Shown: in pieces, positions 52,315-60,971 of the stretch
Numbering within the stretch: position 1 is the stretch's first letter
Layout of the letters: every line of letters begins with the position of its first letter
NCBI GenBank assembly: GCA_900554335.1
Contig: USGT01000007.1
Span: forward strand, 26,657 to 90,656
Reading direction: 5' to 3'
Source of the DNA: an uncultured Oscillospiraceae bacterium
Lineage (GTDB): Bacteria; Bacillota; Clostridia; Oscillospirales; Acutalibacteraceae
Length of the DNA stretch: 64,000 bases
The notes under the pieces: generated by a model
The model's database searches: none
Told to the model about the DNA's origin: nothing
What the model saw: only the letters and a program-made list of their open reading frames with translations
Made by a program: the position numbers and the translations under genes

Positions 52315-53715
52315 ATGCTATGCACTTATGAAAGTTTCATTAAAAAAATAAAAAACAAAAAAGTTTTGTTTTGCGGGATCGGAAGGAGCAATCTTCCTTT
52401 CATGCAAATGCTGACCGAGGAGTCAGTTAATATATCGGTTTACGACGCTAAAAACGAAGAAAAAATAGCAAAAGAGATTCTTGAAAACCTCAAAGCAAAC
52501 AAAAATATTACTTTAAGGCTTGCTGATGAAAGCGTTTTTGAGGAATTTTTTGACGTTGTTATAAGAACTCCGGGAATGAGCTATCTTTCTGAGAAAATTC
52601 AGAAATTAAAAAACGGCGGCAGCGCTGTTACTTCCGAAATGGAAATATTTTTCGAGCTTTGCCCCTGCCCTATCATTGGAATAACCGGAAGCGACGGCAA
52701 AACCACCACAACGACTGTTATTTCAAAGATTCTTGAAAGCGCAGGCAAAACCGTCCATCTTGGAGGAAACATCGGCAAACCGCTCCTGCCGAATATTAAA
52801 AGCATCAAAGAAGATGACATAGCGATCGCAGAGCTTTCGAGCTTCCAGCTTATGTCCATGAGGCAAAGCCCGCAGATAGCAGTCGTCACGAACATTTCTC
52901 CAAACCACTTAGATTTTCATAAAGACATGAATGAATATATTACAGCGAAAAAGCAAATAATATTTCATCAGTCAGCATTTTCGAAAGCTATTCTAAACTA
53001 TGACAATGAAGGAACAAGAAAAATGGCTCCGGATGTTAGAGGGAATCTTTTATTTTTCAGCACCAAAGAAAAACTTAATTCCGGCGTTTGGGTTAATAGC
53101 GAAAACGAAATCATCTTCAGCAAAAATGGCAAAAACGCAAAAGTTTTAAACGCAAATGATATTAAACTCCCCGGGAAACACAACCTAGAAAATTATCTTG
53201 CGGCAATTGCAGCCACTTTTGAAATAGCAGGAATAAACGCCACCGAAAAAACCGCTAAAACATTCGCAGGAGTAGCGCACAGAATGGAATTCGTAAGGAA
53301 TTACAAAGGCGTTTCTTACTATAATGATTCCATAGCCTCAACCCCAACGAGAAGCATAAACGGTGCACTTTCTCTTTTTAATCAAAAAGTCATATTAATA
53401 GCTGGTGGATACGACAAAAAAGTTCCTTTTGATAACTTTGCAAAAGAAATAGCTAAAAAAGTTTCGACTATTATTCTAATGGGAAACACAAAAGAGAAAA
53501 TCTTAAACGAAATAATGAACCTGCCTGAAAACGAGCGCAAAGAGCTTAAAATCTTCGAAGCAAAAGATATGCAAAAGGCCGTGGAAACAGCGAAAAATGA
53601 ATCAAAACCCGGCGATATAGTCATCCTTTCGCCGGCATGCGCAAGCTTTGACCTTTACAAAGATTTCGAAGAAAGAGGAAATCATTTTAAGTCTATAGTT
53701 AAAAATATTATTTAG
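52315..53715 (+). CDS. murD: UDP-N-acetylmuramoylalanine-D-glutamate ligase
   Basis: MurD, 466 residues. The ATP loop GITGSDGKTTTTT is near residue 121, then NISPNHLDFH near 198, GVAHRMEFVRN near 320 and DSIASTPTRSINGAL near 340, all as in MurD. Adds D-Glu in peptidoglycan precursor synthesis. AGGAGG precedes the ATG. Other mur genes are not adjacent. Confidence 0.96.
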   Translation: MLCTYESFIKKIKNKKVLFCGIGRSNLPFMQMLTEESVNISVYDAKNEEKIAKEILENLKANKNITLRLADESVFEEFFDVVIRTPGMSYLSEKIQKLKNGGSAVTSEMEIFFELCPCPIIGITGSDGKTTTTTVISKILESAGKTVHLGGNIGKPLLPNIKSIKEDDIAIAELSSFQLMSMRQSPQIAVVTNISPNHLDFHKDMNEYITAKKQIIFHQSAFSKAILNYDNEGTRKMAPDVRGNLLFFSTKEKLNSGVWVNSENEIIFSKNGKNAKVLNANDIKLPGKHNLENYLAAIAATFEIAGINATEKTAKTFAGVAHRMEFVRNYKGVSYYNDSIASTPTRSINGALSLFNQKVILIAGGYDKKVPFDNFAKEIAKKVSTIILMGNTKEKILNEIMNLPENERKELKIFEAKDMQKAVETAKNESKPGDIVILSPACASFDLYKDFEERGNHFKSIVKNII

Positions 53716-53724
53716 GAGAACAAC

Positions 53725-54912
53725 ATGCGAAAAAGTTTAATTTTAGGAACAATTGGAACTTTGATTTTAGCAACAGCCGTGGGAGGATACATCTTTAGAG
53801 ATCCCATCCGCGACACGGTAGGCAAAATAAAACATAGTTCCTCGCCTGTGCAGTGCAAAACGGGTAACTCAGAAGTCAACAGCTTATACGATTTTAAATA
53901 TTGCACGGTGAGAGAAAAATCAGTAGTCATTTTTGAGCCTAACTCTTACCATCATGAATGTCTTCCAGGATATGCAAAATATTTCACCGATCTTGGCTAT
54001 AACGTCGACACTTTGATAATAAATGGAAACGAAAATTCAATGGCTTACTTCGAGCCGCAAGATAATTTAAGAATATTTACTTATGACAGCCTTGAACAAA
54101 TCAATGCAAGCTGCGGGATTCTCAAAGAAAGATTCAATAAATACGATTATATTTTAATTCACACAACAGACCCAGGCAAAAAAGACCTTTACACAAAGCT
54201 TGGAGTTTACGACACTGAAAAATCTCTTTTCATAGCGCATGATATCGACTTCCTTAAAAACATGGGAATGCAAAAATACTTCGATGAAAAAAGAGTTTTA
54301 ACGCTTGGCAATTTCAAAGATGGCCTTCAAGTAAACCCGCATTACTTTGGCGAATTTGAGCAAAAAACCAAAAACGAAAAAACAAGATTTTTCATTACTT
54401 CAACTGCAGGAAGAAAATACGAAAACTTAGTTGAGGCTGCTGAAACGCTTAAAAAAGAAGGCGAAAAATTCGAAATAATAGTCGTTGGAAGAAGCACCGA
54501 TTTCACCGAGAAAAACATCCCGGAAAAACTCAAAGAAAATTTCGTGTTTAAACACGGGCTGCCTTACAAAGAAATGTATGAAGAAGTTCAAAACTCGGAT
54601 TATATAATAATACCTCTTGACCCTGAAAACGAAAACGACAATGCGTTTAAAAATTTACGCATGACGGGAAGCGCCCAGCTTGCTTACGGATTTTTAAAAC
54701 CCATTATTATAAATAAAGAATTTGCAGGGAACTACCGCGCGAGCGAAAAAACAGGGTTCACCTATGAAAACGCAAGTTTCACAGACGTAATGAGGCAGGC
54801 AGTTAAGCTAAATGCAAAAGAATATAAAATAAAGCAAAATAACATGAAAACCGTGGCAAAAGAAATTTACCAAGTTTCTCTTGAAAATTTAAAAACAGCA
54901 ATGAGAATATAA
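53725..54912 (+). CDS. Glycosyltransferase-like protein with N-terminal membrane anchor
   Basis: A 395-residue protein, one membrane segment at residues 5-24. The C-terminal half resembles a GT-B (GT4-like) domain: ITSTAGRKYENLVEAAETLKKEGEKFEIIVVG, then FKHGLPYKEMYEEVQNSDYIIIPL and a GSAQLAYGFLKPIIINKEFAG loop like the nucleotide-sugar-binding region. If the anchor is an N-in signal anchor the domain faces outside, unusual for a nucleotide-sugar enzyme. Starts 10 bases after murD. Confidence 0.65.
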   Translation: MRKSLILGTIGTLILATAVGGYIFRDPIRDTVGKIKHSSSPVQCKTGNSEVNSLYDFKYCTVREKSVVIFEPNSYHHECLPGYAKYFTDLGYNVDTLIINGNENSMAYFEPQDNLRIFTYDSLEQINASCGILKERFNKYDYILIHTTDPGKKDLYTKLGVYDTEKSLFIAHDIDFLKNMGMQKYFDEKRVLTLGNFKDGLQVNPHYFGEFEQKTKNEKTRFFITSTAGRKYENLVEAAETLKKEGEKFEIIVVGRSTDFTEKNIPEKLKENFVFKHGLPYKEMYEEVQNSDYIIIPLDPENENDNAFKNLRMTGSAQLAYGFLKPIIINKEFAGNYRASEKTGFTYENASFTDVMRQAVKLNAKEYKIKQNNMKTVAKEIYQVSLENLKTAMRI

Positions 54913-54918
54913 TTAAAC

Positions 54919-54950
54919 CCGGCATCCAAAAAACGGATGTCGGATTTTTG
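54919..54950 (+). terminator. Rho-independent terminator
   Basis: CCGGCATCC (54919-54927) pairs with GGATGTCGG (54935-54943), one wobble, followed by ATTTTTG. Confidence 0.8.
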
Positions 54951-54974
54951 TTTCTTTAAAATATTTAACTATTT

Positions 54975-55742
54975 TTAAGATTTAAGTTGAATAGGCGACC
55001 AAGCAGGTTTAACCTCAAAGCTAAATGCTCCTGCTACAAAATTTTCTGCATCTTCTTTGCAATAAACTCTAACGTACCAGTCAGTAGTTGCATCTGGATG
55101 TAAAAAGTTTGAAGAATTCGGCGTACTGCTAATTACTTCAGCAGCTGCGTCAAGAGTTCTTATCTCAGTTCCATTTTCAGAGTTTCCTGGGTCTTGAGAA
55201 TAAATTTTAACGTCAACAATATCTTTTACGCCCGTTGTAGAAGATTTTATGCTATTTTTTAAAGCATCAGCATCATAGGCAGACAATCTCATCGGTAAGT
55301 TAGATGTGTTTTTAATTTGCAATTTGTAGGTAACATATGAGCCTTTAGCAAAAAGTTCTGTTCCGTTTATGGTTGCAGTGTCTTTTGTATTGTCTCCATC
55401 TGTTATAGCAACTTCTCCTGCTTTTGCAAAAACATACGATGGCGAAGACTCACTTTTTAAATTGCAAACATCAGTTGTTTTTCCAGAACCTGTAGAATAA
55501 AAAGGCCCCTTTTTGTATACGCTGTTAGAAGAATCCGTAGTTCCTATGGAATAATCACAAGATCCAGCACCAACAAATTGAACAGCACCTTGATACTTAC
55601 CAACCAACTTAGATTCTCCCGATTTAATGTTTAGCTGCGAAGACACAATTGCATAAGCAATCGAAAGAATTCCAAGAGAAGCAACTAGGCCAAGAGATAA
55701 GGTTAATCTCTTTCTTGATTTGTTTTCATCTTTCTTTGACAT
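54975..55742 (-). CDS. Secreted surface protein with SipW/TasA-like signal region
   Basis: A 255-residue protein with N-terminal region LGILSIAYAIVSSQLNI, typical of a Firmicutes group of TasA/camelysin-like exported proteins whose signal sequence ends near a YA-x3-S-x-L-x-I motif. The mature part is beta-rich and Ser/Asn/Asp-rich, with two Cys pairs near residues 62-90. It may be a biofilm-type fibre or surface protein (inference). Monocistronic; no SipW peptidase is in the window. Confidence 0.6.
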   Translation of the reverse strand: MSKKDENKSRKRLTLSLGLVASLGILSIAYAIVSSQLNIKSGESKLVGKYQGAVQFVGAGSCDYSIGTTDSSNSVYKKGPFYSTGSGKTTDVCNLKSESSPSYVFAKAGEVAITDGDNTKDTATINGTELFAKGSYVTYKLQIKNTSNLPMRLSAYDADALKNSIKSSTTGVKDIVDVKIYSQDPGNSENGTEIRTLDAAAEVISSTPNSSNFLHPDATTDWYVRVYCKEDAENFVAGAFSFEVKPAWSPIQLKS

Positions 55743-55852
55743 ATATAATCCTCCTTGATTTATTTTTCATACTTATGATATATAAAATAAATCGATTTGT
55801 CAAATGTATTATGCAAAATATCATAAAATTTAATACCGTATTAATTCTAAAC

Positions 55853-55879
55853 ATAAAAAAATAGCGGCAAAAACCGCTA
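55853..55879 (-). terminator. Terminator after maf
   Basis: On the minus strand TAGCGG (55879-55874) pairs with CCGCTA (55867-55862), followed by TTTTTTTAT. Confidence 0.8.
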
Positions 55880-55889
55880 GATAAATTTT

Positions 55890-56480
55890 TTAATTAGTTA
55901 AATCTTTCATTTCATAACCAAGAGCTTTTAAATTCTCAAAAAGTTTACCCACAGGCATTCCAGAAATAGTGTAATAATCGCCTATTATTTTATCAACGAA
56001 AACGCAAGCAAGGCCATCGCACATTGAGTAGCCCGCTCTTTCGAGTATATGCTCATCGTTCTCCACGTACCATTTTGCATCGTTTTCATCAATATTTCTT
56101 AAGTGAATTTCGGTTTTGTCGAAAAAAGTAATTTCTTTATCTTGGTAAAGGTCAATTATAGTAACGCCCGTAAAAGACTCATTAATCTTACCGCTAAAAG
56201 CTAGCATATTTTCAAAAGCTTCCTTCTTGCTTTTTGGCTTTTCGAACTTTTTATCGCCCATTGCAGCAATTGTATCTGCTGCGATTATCAAAGCTTTTTC
56301 GCCGCCAAGCTGCTCTTTAACCGAGCTTGCCTTAGCTTTTGAAAGTTCCATAACATACTTTGAAAAGTCAGTTTGGTCGCTATGTTCCTCGCATTTGCTG
56401 GTTATGATTTCATATTTAAAACCAAGAATGTCAAAAATCCTCTTGCGAGATTTTGAATTAGAAGCCAAAATTATCCTCAC
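55890..56480 (-). CDS. maf: Maf-family nucleotide pyrophosphatase
   Basis: Maf/YhdE-type protein, 196 residues, hydrolyses non-canonical nucleotides. The family start RIILASNSKSRKRIF, ALIIAADTIAAMGDKKFEKPKSKKEA, and the second half AGYSMCDGLACVFVDKIIGDYYTISGMP are conserved. GTG 56480 has GGAGG 8 bases upstream; the upstream TTG frame of 17 more codons is unlikely. Confidence 0.92.
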   Translation of the reverse strand: MRIILASNSKSRKRIFDILGFKYEIITSKCEEHSDQTDFSKYVMELSKAKASSVKEQLGGEKALIIAADTIAAMGDKKFEKPKSKKEAFENMLAFSGKINESFTGVTIIDLYQDKEITFFDKTEIHLRNIDENDAKWYVENDEHILERAGYSMCDGLACVFVDKIIGDYYTISGMPVGKLFENLKALGYEMKDLTN

Positions 56481-56573
56481 TGAAAATTCCTCCTTTATTA
56501 ATATTTTACTTGTTTTATAAATTGATTTCAATTATTCGATAAAATTAAAGTTTTTAGATATAATATATATTAG

Positions 56574-56602
56574 TTGACTATTTTCAAGCTATATATTATA
56601 AT
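56574..56602 (+). promoter_or_regulatory. SigA-type promoter for 56634
   Basis: TTGACT at 56574-56579 and TATAAT at 56597-56602, 17-base spacer. Confidence 0.7.
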
Positions 56603-56633
56603 AAACACACTATATTTTTAGGAGGTATGAAAG

Positions 56634-57140
56634 ATGAGAAAGGCAATGTGGATAATTTGCGGAATACTCTTGATTTTTTCGGGCGTTTACTTGATTTTCA
56701 ATCCTGCAATAGCGCTTAACTCAGTTGCAACGATGATTGGAATAGTAATTTTGGCGCAAGGAATAACCGAAATTTGCGATTACGCTGATTATGCCGAAGC
56801 TAAATGGGAAAAATTTTGGATTATAATGTCCGGCATTCTCAGCATTATTCTTGGAATACTTGCAGTGTTCTCGCCGTTAAACATAGTTTTAACCGCTATG
56901 CTGCCGTATATTTTCGGTTCGTGGGTTTTAGCAAGAGGAATTTGCCAATGCGTTAAATCAATTTACCTCAAAAAACTTAGCTACACGATTTGGGGTTATG
57001 TTTTAACATTTGGAATCATTAACTGCTTGCTCGGAATTTTAATGATCACAAACCCAATTATTCCTGCATTCACAATAGCTTTCACAGCTGGAACAGGCCT
57101 CATGATGATGGGAGTTTCTGCAGTGACAGTTGGAATGTAA
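56634..57140 (+). CDS. HdeD/DUF308-family membrane protein
   Basis: A 168-residue membrane protein with six hydrophobic segments and the DUF308 repeat pattern GIxLIFSGVYLIFNP, SGILSIILGILAVFSP and CLLGILMITNP. HdeD-type proteins are linked to acid or stress tolerance in other bacteria, not shown for Clostridia. AGGAGGTATG precedes the ATG. Confidence 0.85.
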   Translation: MRKAMWIICGILLIFSGVYLIFNPAIALNSVATMIGIVILAQGITEICDYADYAEAKWEKFWIIMSGILSIILGILAVFSPLNIVLTAMLPYIFGSWVLARGICQCVKSIYLKKLSYTIWGYVLTFGIINCLLGILMITNPIIPAFTIAFTAGTGLMMMGVSAVTVGM

Positions 57141-57152
57141 AAACTAAAAAAT

Positions 57153-57186
57153 AAGGCTGCTGATTAATTTCAGCGGCTTTTTTATG
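57153..57186 (+). terminator. Rho-independent terminator
   Basis: GGCTGCTGA (57155-57163) pairs with TCAGCGGC (57170-57177) with one wobble, followed by TTTTTTTAT. Confidence 0.85.
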
Positions 57187-57350
57187 TGCAAAAAATGGCT
57201 AAGCTTTTCGCCACGCTAAACCTTAAGAAGAAATCACACATGAACTTAGTGGTGGTAAATATTAGCTACCTCTTTTATTTTTATAATCATACCTTAAATT
57301 ACAAAATTATATTTTTGCTAATTTTAAAACAACTTTAAAATAATATTTCA

Positions 57351-57379
57351 TTGACATATTGTATATATTTTGATATGAT
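57351..57379 (+). promoter_or_regulatory. SigA-type promoter for 57410
   Basis: TTGACA at 57351-57356 and TATGAT at 57374-57379, 17-base spacer. Confidence 0.75.
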
Positions 57380-57409
57380 TATATAATCTAATTTGAGAGG
57401 AGAATAATT

Positions 57410-58372
57410 TTGAAAAAACAATTGCTAAAAATTGCAAATATTTTTATTGTTGCAAACATGATTTTTTTAAATACCGTGGTAAGCGCTAGCTTTACAAAAG
57501 CTTATACAGCTAGACAAAAAATGGTGTCGTTATTAAAAAAAGAAAAAAATAACGAGAAACAAGTAAATTATAAATATTTAGCCGAACAATTATGCATATA
57601 TTTTAAAGAACCTACATTCCCGGATAAAGAACTTACTTTTAACACTCCTTTTGGAGTAACAAAACTTGATATTAAGTCAACAAGAAGCATATTTATTGTA
57701 GCACCCCGTATTAACACATATGATAAAATGGGGAAAGAACTTGACGAAATTTTAACCGAGGAAGGTAGAAAGCAACTTGCTGGCATAATCCTTGAATATC
57801 TTCAAACGAAAGCAAACACGAACTATAGAAAAAAGACTGTTATTGGATATAAATTTAAACAAAGCAAATTTTTTGATGTAATAGATGAAGAAAGTAAATC
57901 GTGTTTTAGTGAAGAATTATGGCAATTAAATGAACAAGTTAAAGAAATAAGAGAATCCGGCCTGGATATAAAAAAAGATTTACGCACGGTAAAGGACAAA
58001 GAAGAAAAAGAAAAAATAAAAAATGCGCGCGAAATTGTTAATAATTACAATAAAAAGATAGGTGATGCAAAAGAGGCTGCTACAGCTTTATGCGCAATAT
58101 TGATGATATCCGAACCACGTCGCTGTCGTTCTTACGACGGAGGAAAACATGAAAGAGCATTAATGCGCGACATACTGAATTCCGGAATGAAATACACTGA
58201 TGCATTTGAAAAATTTCTTCCCAGCATTAAAGGTGGAGCAACATTAGCATATGAATATTCTACAGATGTATATAATGAAAAAGAACTTTTGGAAAGCGAC
58301 AATTATTCCGAAGAGGAAGAAATAATCTATGATCTAGAAGAATTATTCAATAATGTAGCAACAAAAAAATAA
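57410..58372 (+). CDS. Secreted protein of unknown function
   Basis: A 320-residue protein with signal peptide (residues 1-26, cleavage near VVSAS), then a predominantly helical and charged body with coiled-coil potential around 180-230 and an acidic C-terminus. A short Cys/Arg stretch, EPRRCRSYDGGKHERA near 240, is notable. No family is recognised. TTG start with GAGAGGAG upstream. Own promoter and terminator, next to tRNA-Arg. Codon use (ATA, TAT) looks AT-richer than the housekeeping genes. Confidence 0.7.
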   Translation: MKKQLLKIANIFIVANMIFLNTVVSASFTKAYTARQKMVSLLKKEKNNEKQVNYKYLAEQLCIYFKEPTFPDKELTFNTPFGVTKLDIKSTRSIFIVAPRINTYDKMGKELDEILTEEGRKQLAGIILEYLQTKANTNYRKKTVIGYKFKQSKFFDVIDEESKSCFSEELWQLNEQVKEIRESGLDIKKDLRTVKDKEEKEKIKNAREIVNNYNKKIGDAKEAATALCAILMISEPRRCRSYDGGKHERALMRDILNSGMKYTDAFEKFLPSIKGGATLAYEYSTDVYNEKELLESDNYSEEEEIIYDLEELFNNVATKK

Positions 58373-58384
58373 GAAAATAAAAAA

Positions 58385-58415
58385 CAGCCTAGTATTTACT
58401 AGGCTGAATTGTTTT
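58385..58415 (+). terminator. Rho-independent terminator
   Basis: CAGCCTAG (58385-58392) pairs perfectly with CTAGGCTG (58399-58406), followed by AATTGTTTT. Confidence 0.8.
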
Positions 58416-58435
58416 ATCAAAAACATATAAAATTA

Positions 58436-58510
58436 TGGTACCCCTGACCAGAATCGAACTGATAACTAACCCTTAGGAGGGGTTTGTTATATCCATTTAA
58501 CTACAGGGGC
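58436..58510 (-). tRNA. tRNA-Arg (CCT)
   Basis: On the minus strand a 75-nt cloverleaf beginning GCCCCTG and ending CAGGGGT-ACCA, anticodon stem AACCC and GGGTT around the loop CTCCTAA, so anticodon CCT for AGG codons. Confidence 0.94.
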
Positions 58511-58563
58511 AAGCCGCAGTTTAACTCCACTGCGCACTATTATATCAAAGTAAAATTTGTTTG

Positions 58564-59142
58564 TCAATAATTAATATTTTCAAAACCAAAATAGCTAAGA
58601 AGCCCCTCGTAAATTGCATATGCAAATTGATATTGGTCATCCCTTAATTTTTCGGCGTCGCTTTGGTTAGTAATATATGCAAGCTCAATCAAAGCCGAAG
58701 GCATTGCGGTTCTTCTTAAAACGTAAAGCGAAGGCCTTACTCTCACGCCGTTGTCTTTAGTTCCAAGCCTTTTTACGATGCTTTCTAAAATGTGTTCACC
58801 GAGGAAATACGACTGGCTATATTCCTGAAAAACATAAACCTCCGATCCATTTACGCTTGGGTTAGTGTTAGCGTTTGTGTGAATGCTTAAAAAATAGTTC
58901 GCTGGCCAGGAATTAGCAAGTTCCACCCTTCTTGCAAGACTGGTAGAATTGCTTGTTCCCAAAATTTCTTCCGGGGTATTCCTTGAAGTTCTCGCTTCGA
59001 ACCTAGGGTCTTTGTTAAGTAAATCTGCTAAGTATCTTCCCACGTTATAAGTAATATCCTGCTCACGAAGCCCAAAGCCCTCCGCTCCGGCGTTTACGTT
59101 TCTGGGGTTATGCCCTTGGTCTATAAATATCTTTATCGCCAA
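58564..59142 (-). CDS. N-acetylmuramoyl-L-alanine amidase, CwlD-like
   Basis: A 192-residue amidase_3 enzyme. Zinc-site motifs are complete: His in IDQGHNPRN, Glu in GLREQDITYN near 30, His in LSIHTNANTN near 88, and catalytic Glu in SALIELAYITN near 155. No signal peptide is seen, so export must be non-classical or the domain acts in the spore or mother cell. TTG 59142 is chosen, with GGGAG 8 bases upstream; the GTG at 59151 abuts that site. Confidence 0.88.
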   Translation of the reverse strand: MAIKIFIDQGHNPRNVNAGAEGFGLREQDITYNVGRYLADLLNKDPRFEARTSRNTPEEILGTSNSTSLARRVELANSWPANYFLSIHTNANTNPSVNGSEVYVFQEYSQSYFLGEHILESIVKRLGTKDNGVRVRPSLYVLRRTAMPSALIELAYITNQSDAEKLRDDQYQFAYAIYEGLLSYFGFENINY

Positions 59143-59203
59143 AAATACCACTCCCTTACCCTTTCAGTTTATGATGAAAAACCGAAAACGGTGAAAAGTG
59201 GTT

Positions 59204-59761
59204 TTAAATAAATTTTTCTGTCTTTTTAATAACAATAACCGTTATAATGAATTCCGGGATTAAATAAGCGCAGGAATAAGCAAGGCTATAAAACGGGATG
59301 CTTAGAAACCCCGGGGCATATTCGCCCCAAAAAACCGCGCCGGAAACCGCTGAAGAAAAAATTTTAAGAATAAACGAAACAGCCGCTCCAGTATACATTT
59401 TATTAAAGCGGCCAAAGCTAAAAACCTTTCCAAAAAAACCGCTAAGGCCAATTAATAAATACTGCAAAACATAATCAAGAAGAATTATCAAAATAACTGC
59501 AAAAAGACTCTTTGCAGGAGGAACTTTAAACGACATAATAAAATGAACCGCAAGGCAAACAAATGAAGCAAAAATGCCCGTTTTAACGCCGTATTTATTT
59601 GAAAGAATAATCAGCGGAGCAAGGCTGCCAAAAGTAACCGAACCGCCAAAAGGCATTGAAAACAATTTAATTTGCTTTAAAATTAAACTAAGGCAGACCA
59701 TCAGCGCGCTTTTGGTCATTAAATGAAGTTTTTTTATAAAATCACCTATTTCAAAAATCAT
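59204..59761 (-). CDS. ThiT-like ECF S component
   Basis: A membrane protein of up to 185 residues matching the thiamine-specific S component ThiT: KLFSMPFGGSVTFGSLAPLIIL, SNKYGVKTGIFASF and the later SGAVFWGEYAPGFLSIPFYSLAYSCAYLIPE are near-diagnostic. It would use the EcfT/EcfA module at 11618-14096. The start is unclear: ATG 59761 lacks a good site and lies inside the divergent region, while ATG 59719 is poorly spaced from AGGTGA. No TPP riboswitch is seen. Confidence 0.75.
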   Translation of the reverse strand: MIFEIGDFIKKLHLMTKSALMVCLSLILKQIKLFSMPFGGSVTFGSLAPLIILSNKYGVKTGIFASFVCLAVHFIMSFKVPPAKSLFAVILIILLDYVLQYLLIGLSGFFGKVFSFGRFNKMYTGAAVSFILKIFSSAVSGAVFWGEYAPGFLSIPFYSLAYSCAYLIPEFIITVIVIKKTEKFI

Positions 59762-59779
59762 TATGGGAGAGAACTAACG

Positions 59780-60970
59780 ATGAAAAATCTAATACCTGAA
59801 AATTCAGCTTGGATTATGTATAATTCCGAAAACTGCGACCCATTTTTCACGAAATTTATTACTGATAAAACAATTGTACCCGCTCTTTGCATTTTAAGCA
59901 ACCGTGAAAAAGTTTTAATCGCTCACAGCTTAGAGCACGAAAATTTAAAGGATTTCAGCGGCAAAGTTTTGATGTATGAAGGAGAAAATTCACTTCTTGA
60001 AAACATGAAAAACACTCTTGCAGAGCTTAATTTCCCGCAAAATATTTACCTTAATTATTCCGACAAAATGGATAGCCAAACAGACGTTCTCGGCTATGGA
60101 ACATACAGGTTTTTAACTGACAATATTCTAGCTTTTTACAAACTAAGCGGCCACACCGCTCCGAGATTCAATTCCAGTGATGAATTTATTTACTATCTTC
60201 TTGACACTAAAAGCGAGGAAGACATTTTTTACCTTCAAATTGCCGCGCGAAGAGGAAGCGAAATTTTGAAAACGGCTTTTAACCGCATCAAACCCGGCAT
60301 GACTGAAAAAGGAATTGTGAATTTAGTTCATGAGATTTTTAAATTTAAGCCAAATTATTTCAAACAGCACGGAATAGTGGCCGAAGAATTTTCATGGGAA
60401 AAAGAACTCTGCCCGATTGTTCTCGTTGGGCCGAATATCGCAAAAGGCGGGCACACTGCTTCGAGCAGTGAAATTTTAAAACCCGGCTACACTGTTTACA
60501 TGGATTTCGGCGTGAAAATTCACCTTAAAAACGGAAAAGCATATTCAAGCGATTTGCAAAGAATGGGTTACGTTTTAAAAAGAGGCGAAAAAAATCCTCC
60601 GAAGGAGGTTTTGGATATCTTTAACTGCCTTCATGATGCCGTGAGCCTTGGAATAAAAAATGCAAAACCAGGCGTTAAAGGCTACGAGATTGATGAAATC
60701 GTTCGAAATGAAATAATAAAAAACGGATACCCCAATTACAATCATGCAACAGGGCATCCAATCGGAGAATTTGCGCATAATCCCGGCACGAGCCTTTCGC
60801 CAAAAGGCCATAAACGCTCAGGGCTTAACCTGCAAAAAAACGGCGTTTACACCATCGAGCCGAGAATTCAAACCGAAAACGGGGGTTCTATAGAAGAAAT
60901 GGTTTTAGTAACTGAAAATGGAGGAAAAACGCTTTGCGAGCGTCAAGAAAACATTTATATTATAAGATAA
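59780..60970 (+). CDS. M24-family metallopeptidase (Xaa-Pro aminopeptidase-like)
   Basis: A 396-residue pita-bread peptidase. The N-terminal creatinase-like half (residues 1-165) precedes the catalytic half. Metal ligands: D in YMDFGVK near 246, D in SSDLQRMG near 261, H in NHATGHPIG near 322, E in YTIEPRI near 357, E in GSIEEMVL near 371. GGGAGAG precedes ATG 59780; the earlier ATG 59723 overlaps thiT. Role is turnover of dipeptides with proline by family. Confidence 0.87.
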   Translation: MKNLIPENSAWIMYNSENCDPFFTKFITDKTIVPALCILSNREKVLIAHSLEHENLKDFSGKVLMYEGENSLLENMKNTLAELNFPQNIYLNYSDKMDSQTDVLGYGTYRFLTDNILAFYKLSGHTAPRFNSSDEFIYYLLDTKSEEDIFYLQIAARRGSEILKTAFNRIKPGMTEKGIVNLVHEIFKFKPNYFKQHGIVAEEFSWEKELCPIVLVGPNIAKGGHTASSSEILKPGYTVYMDFGVKIHLKNGKAYSSDLQRMGYVLKRGEKNPPKEVLDIFNCLHDAVSLGIKNAKPGVKGYEIDEIVRNEIIKNGYPNYNHATGHPIGEFAHNPGTSLSPKGHKRSGLNLQKNGVYTIEPRIQTENGGSIEEMVLVTENGGKTLCERQENIYIIR

Positions 60971-60971
60971 T

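Noticed and set aside
59719..59780. TPP riboswitch for the ThiT-like gene
   Set aside because: The divergent gap is too short and no CTGAGA element is present.
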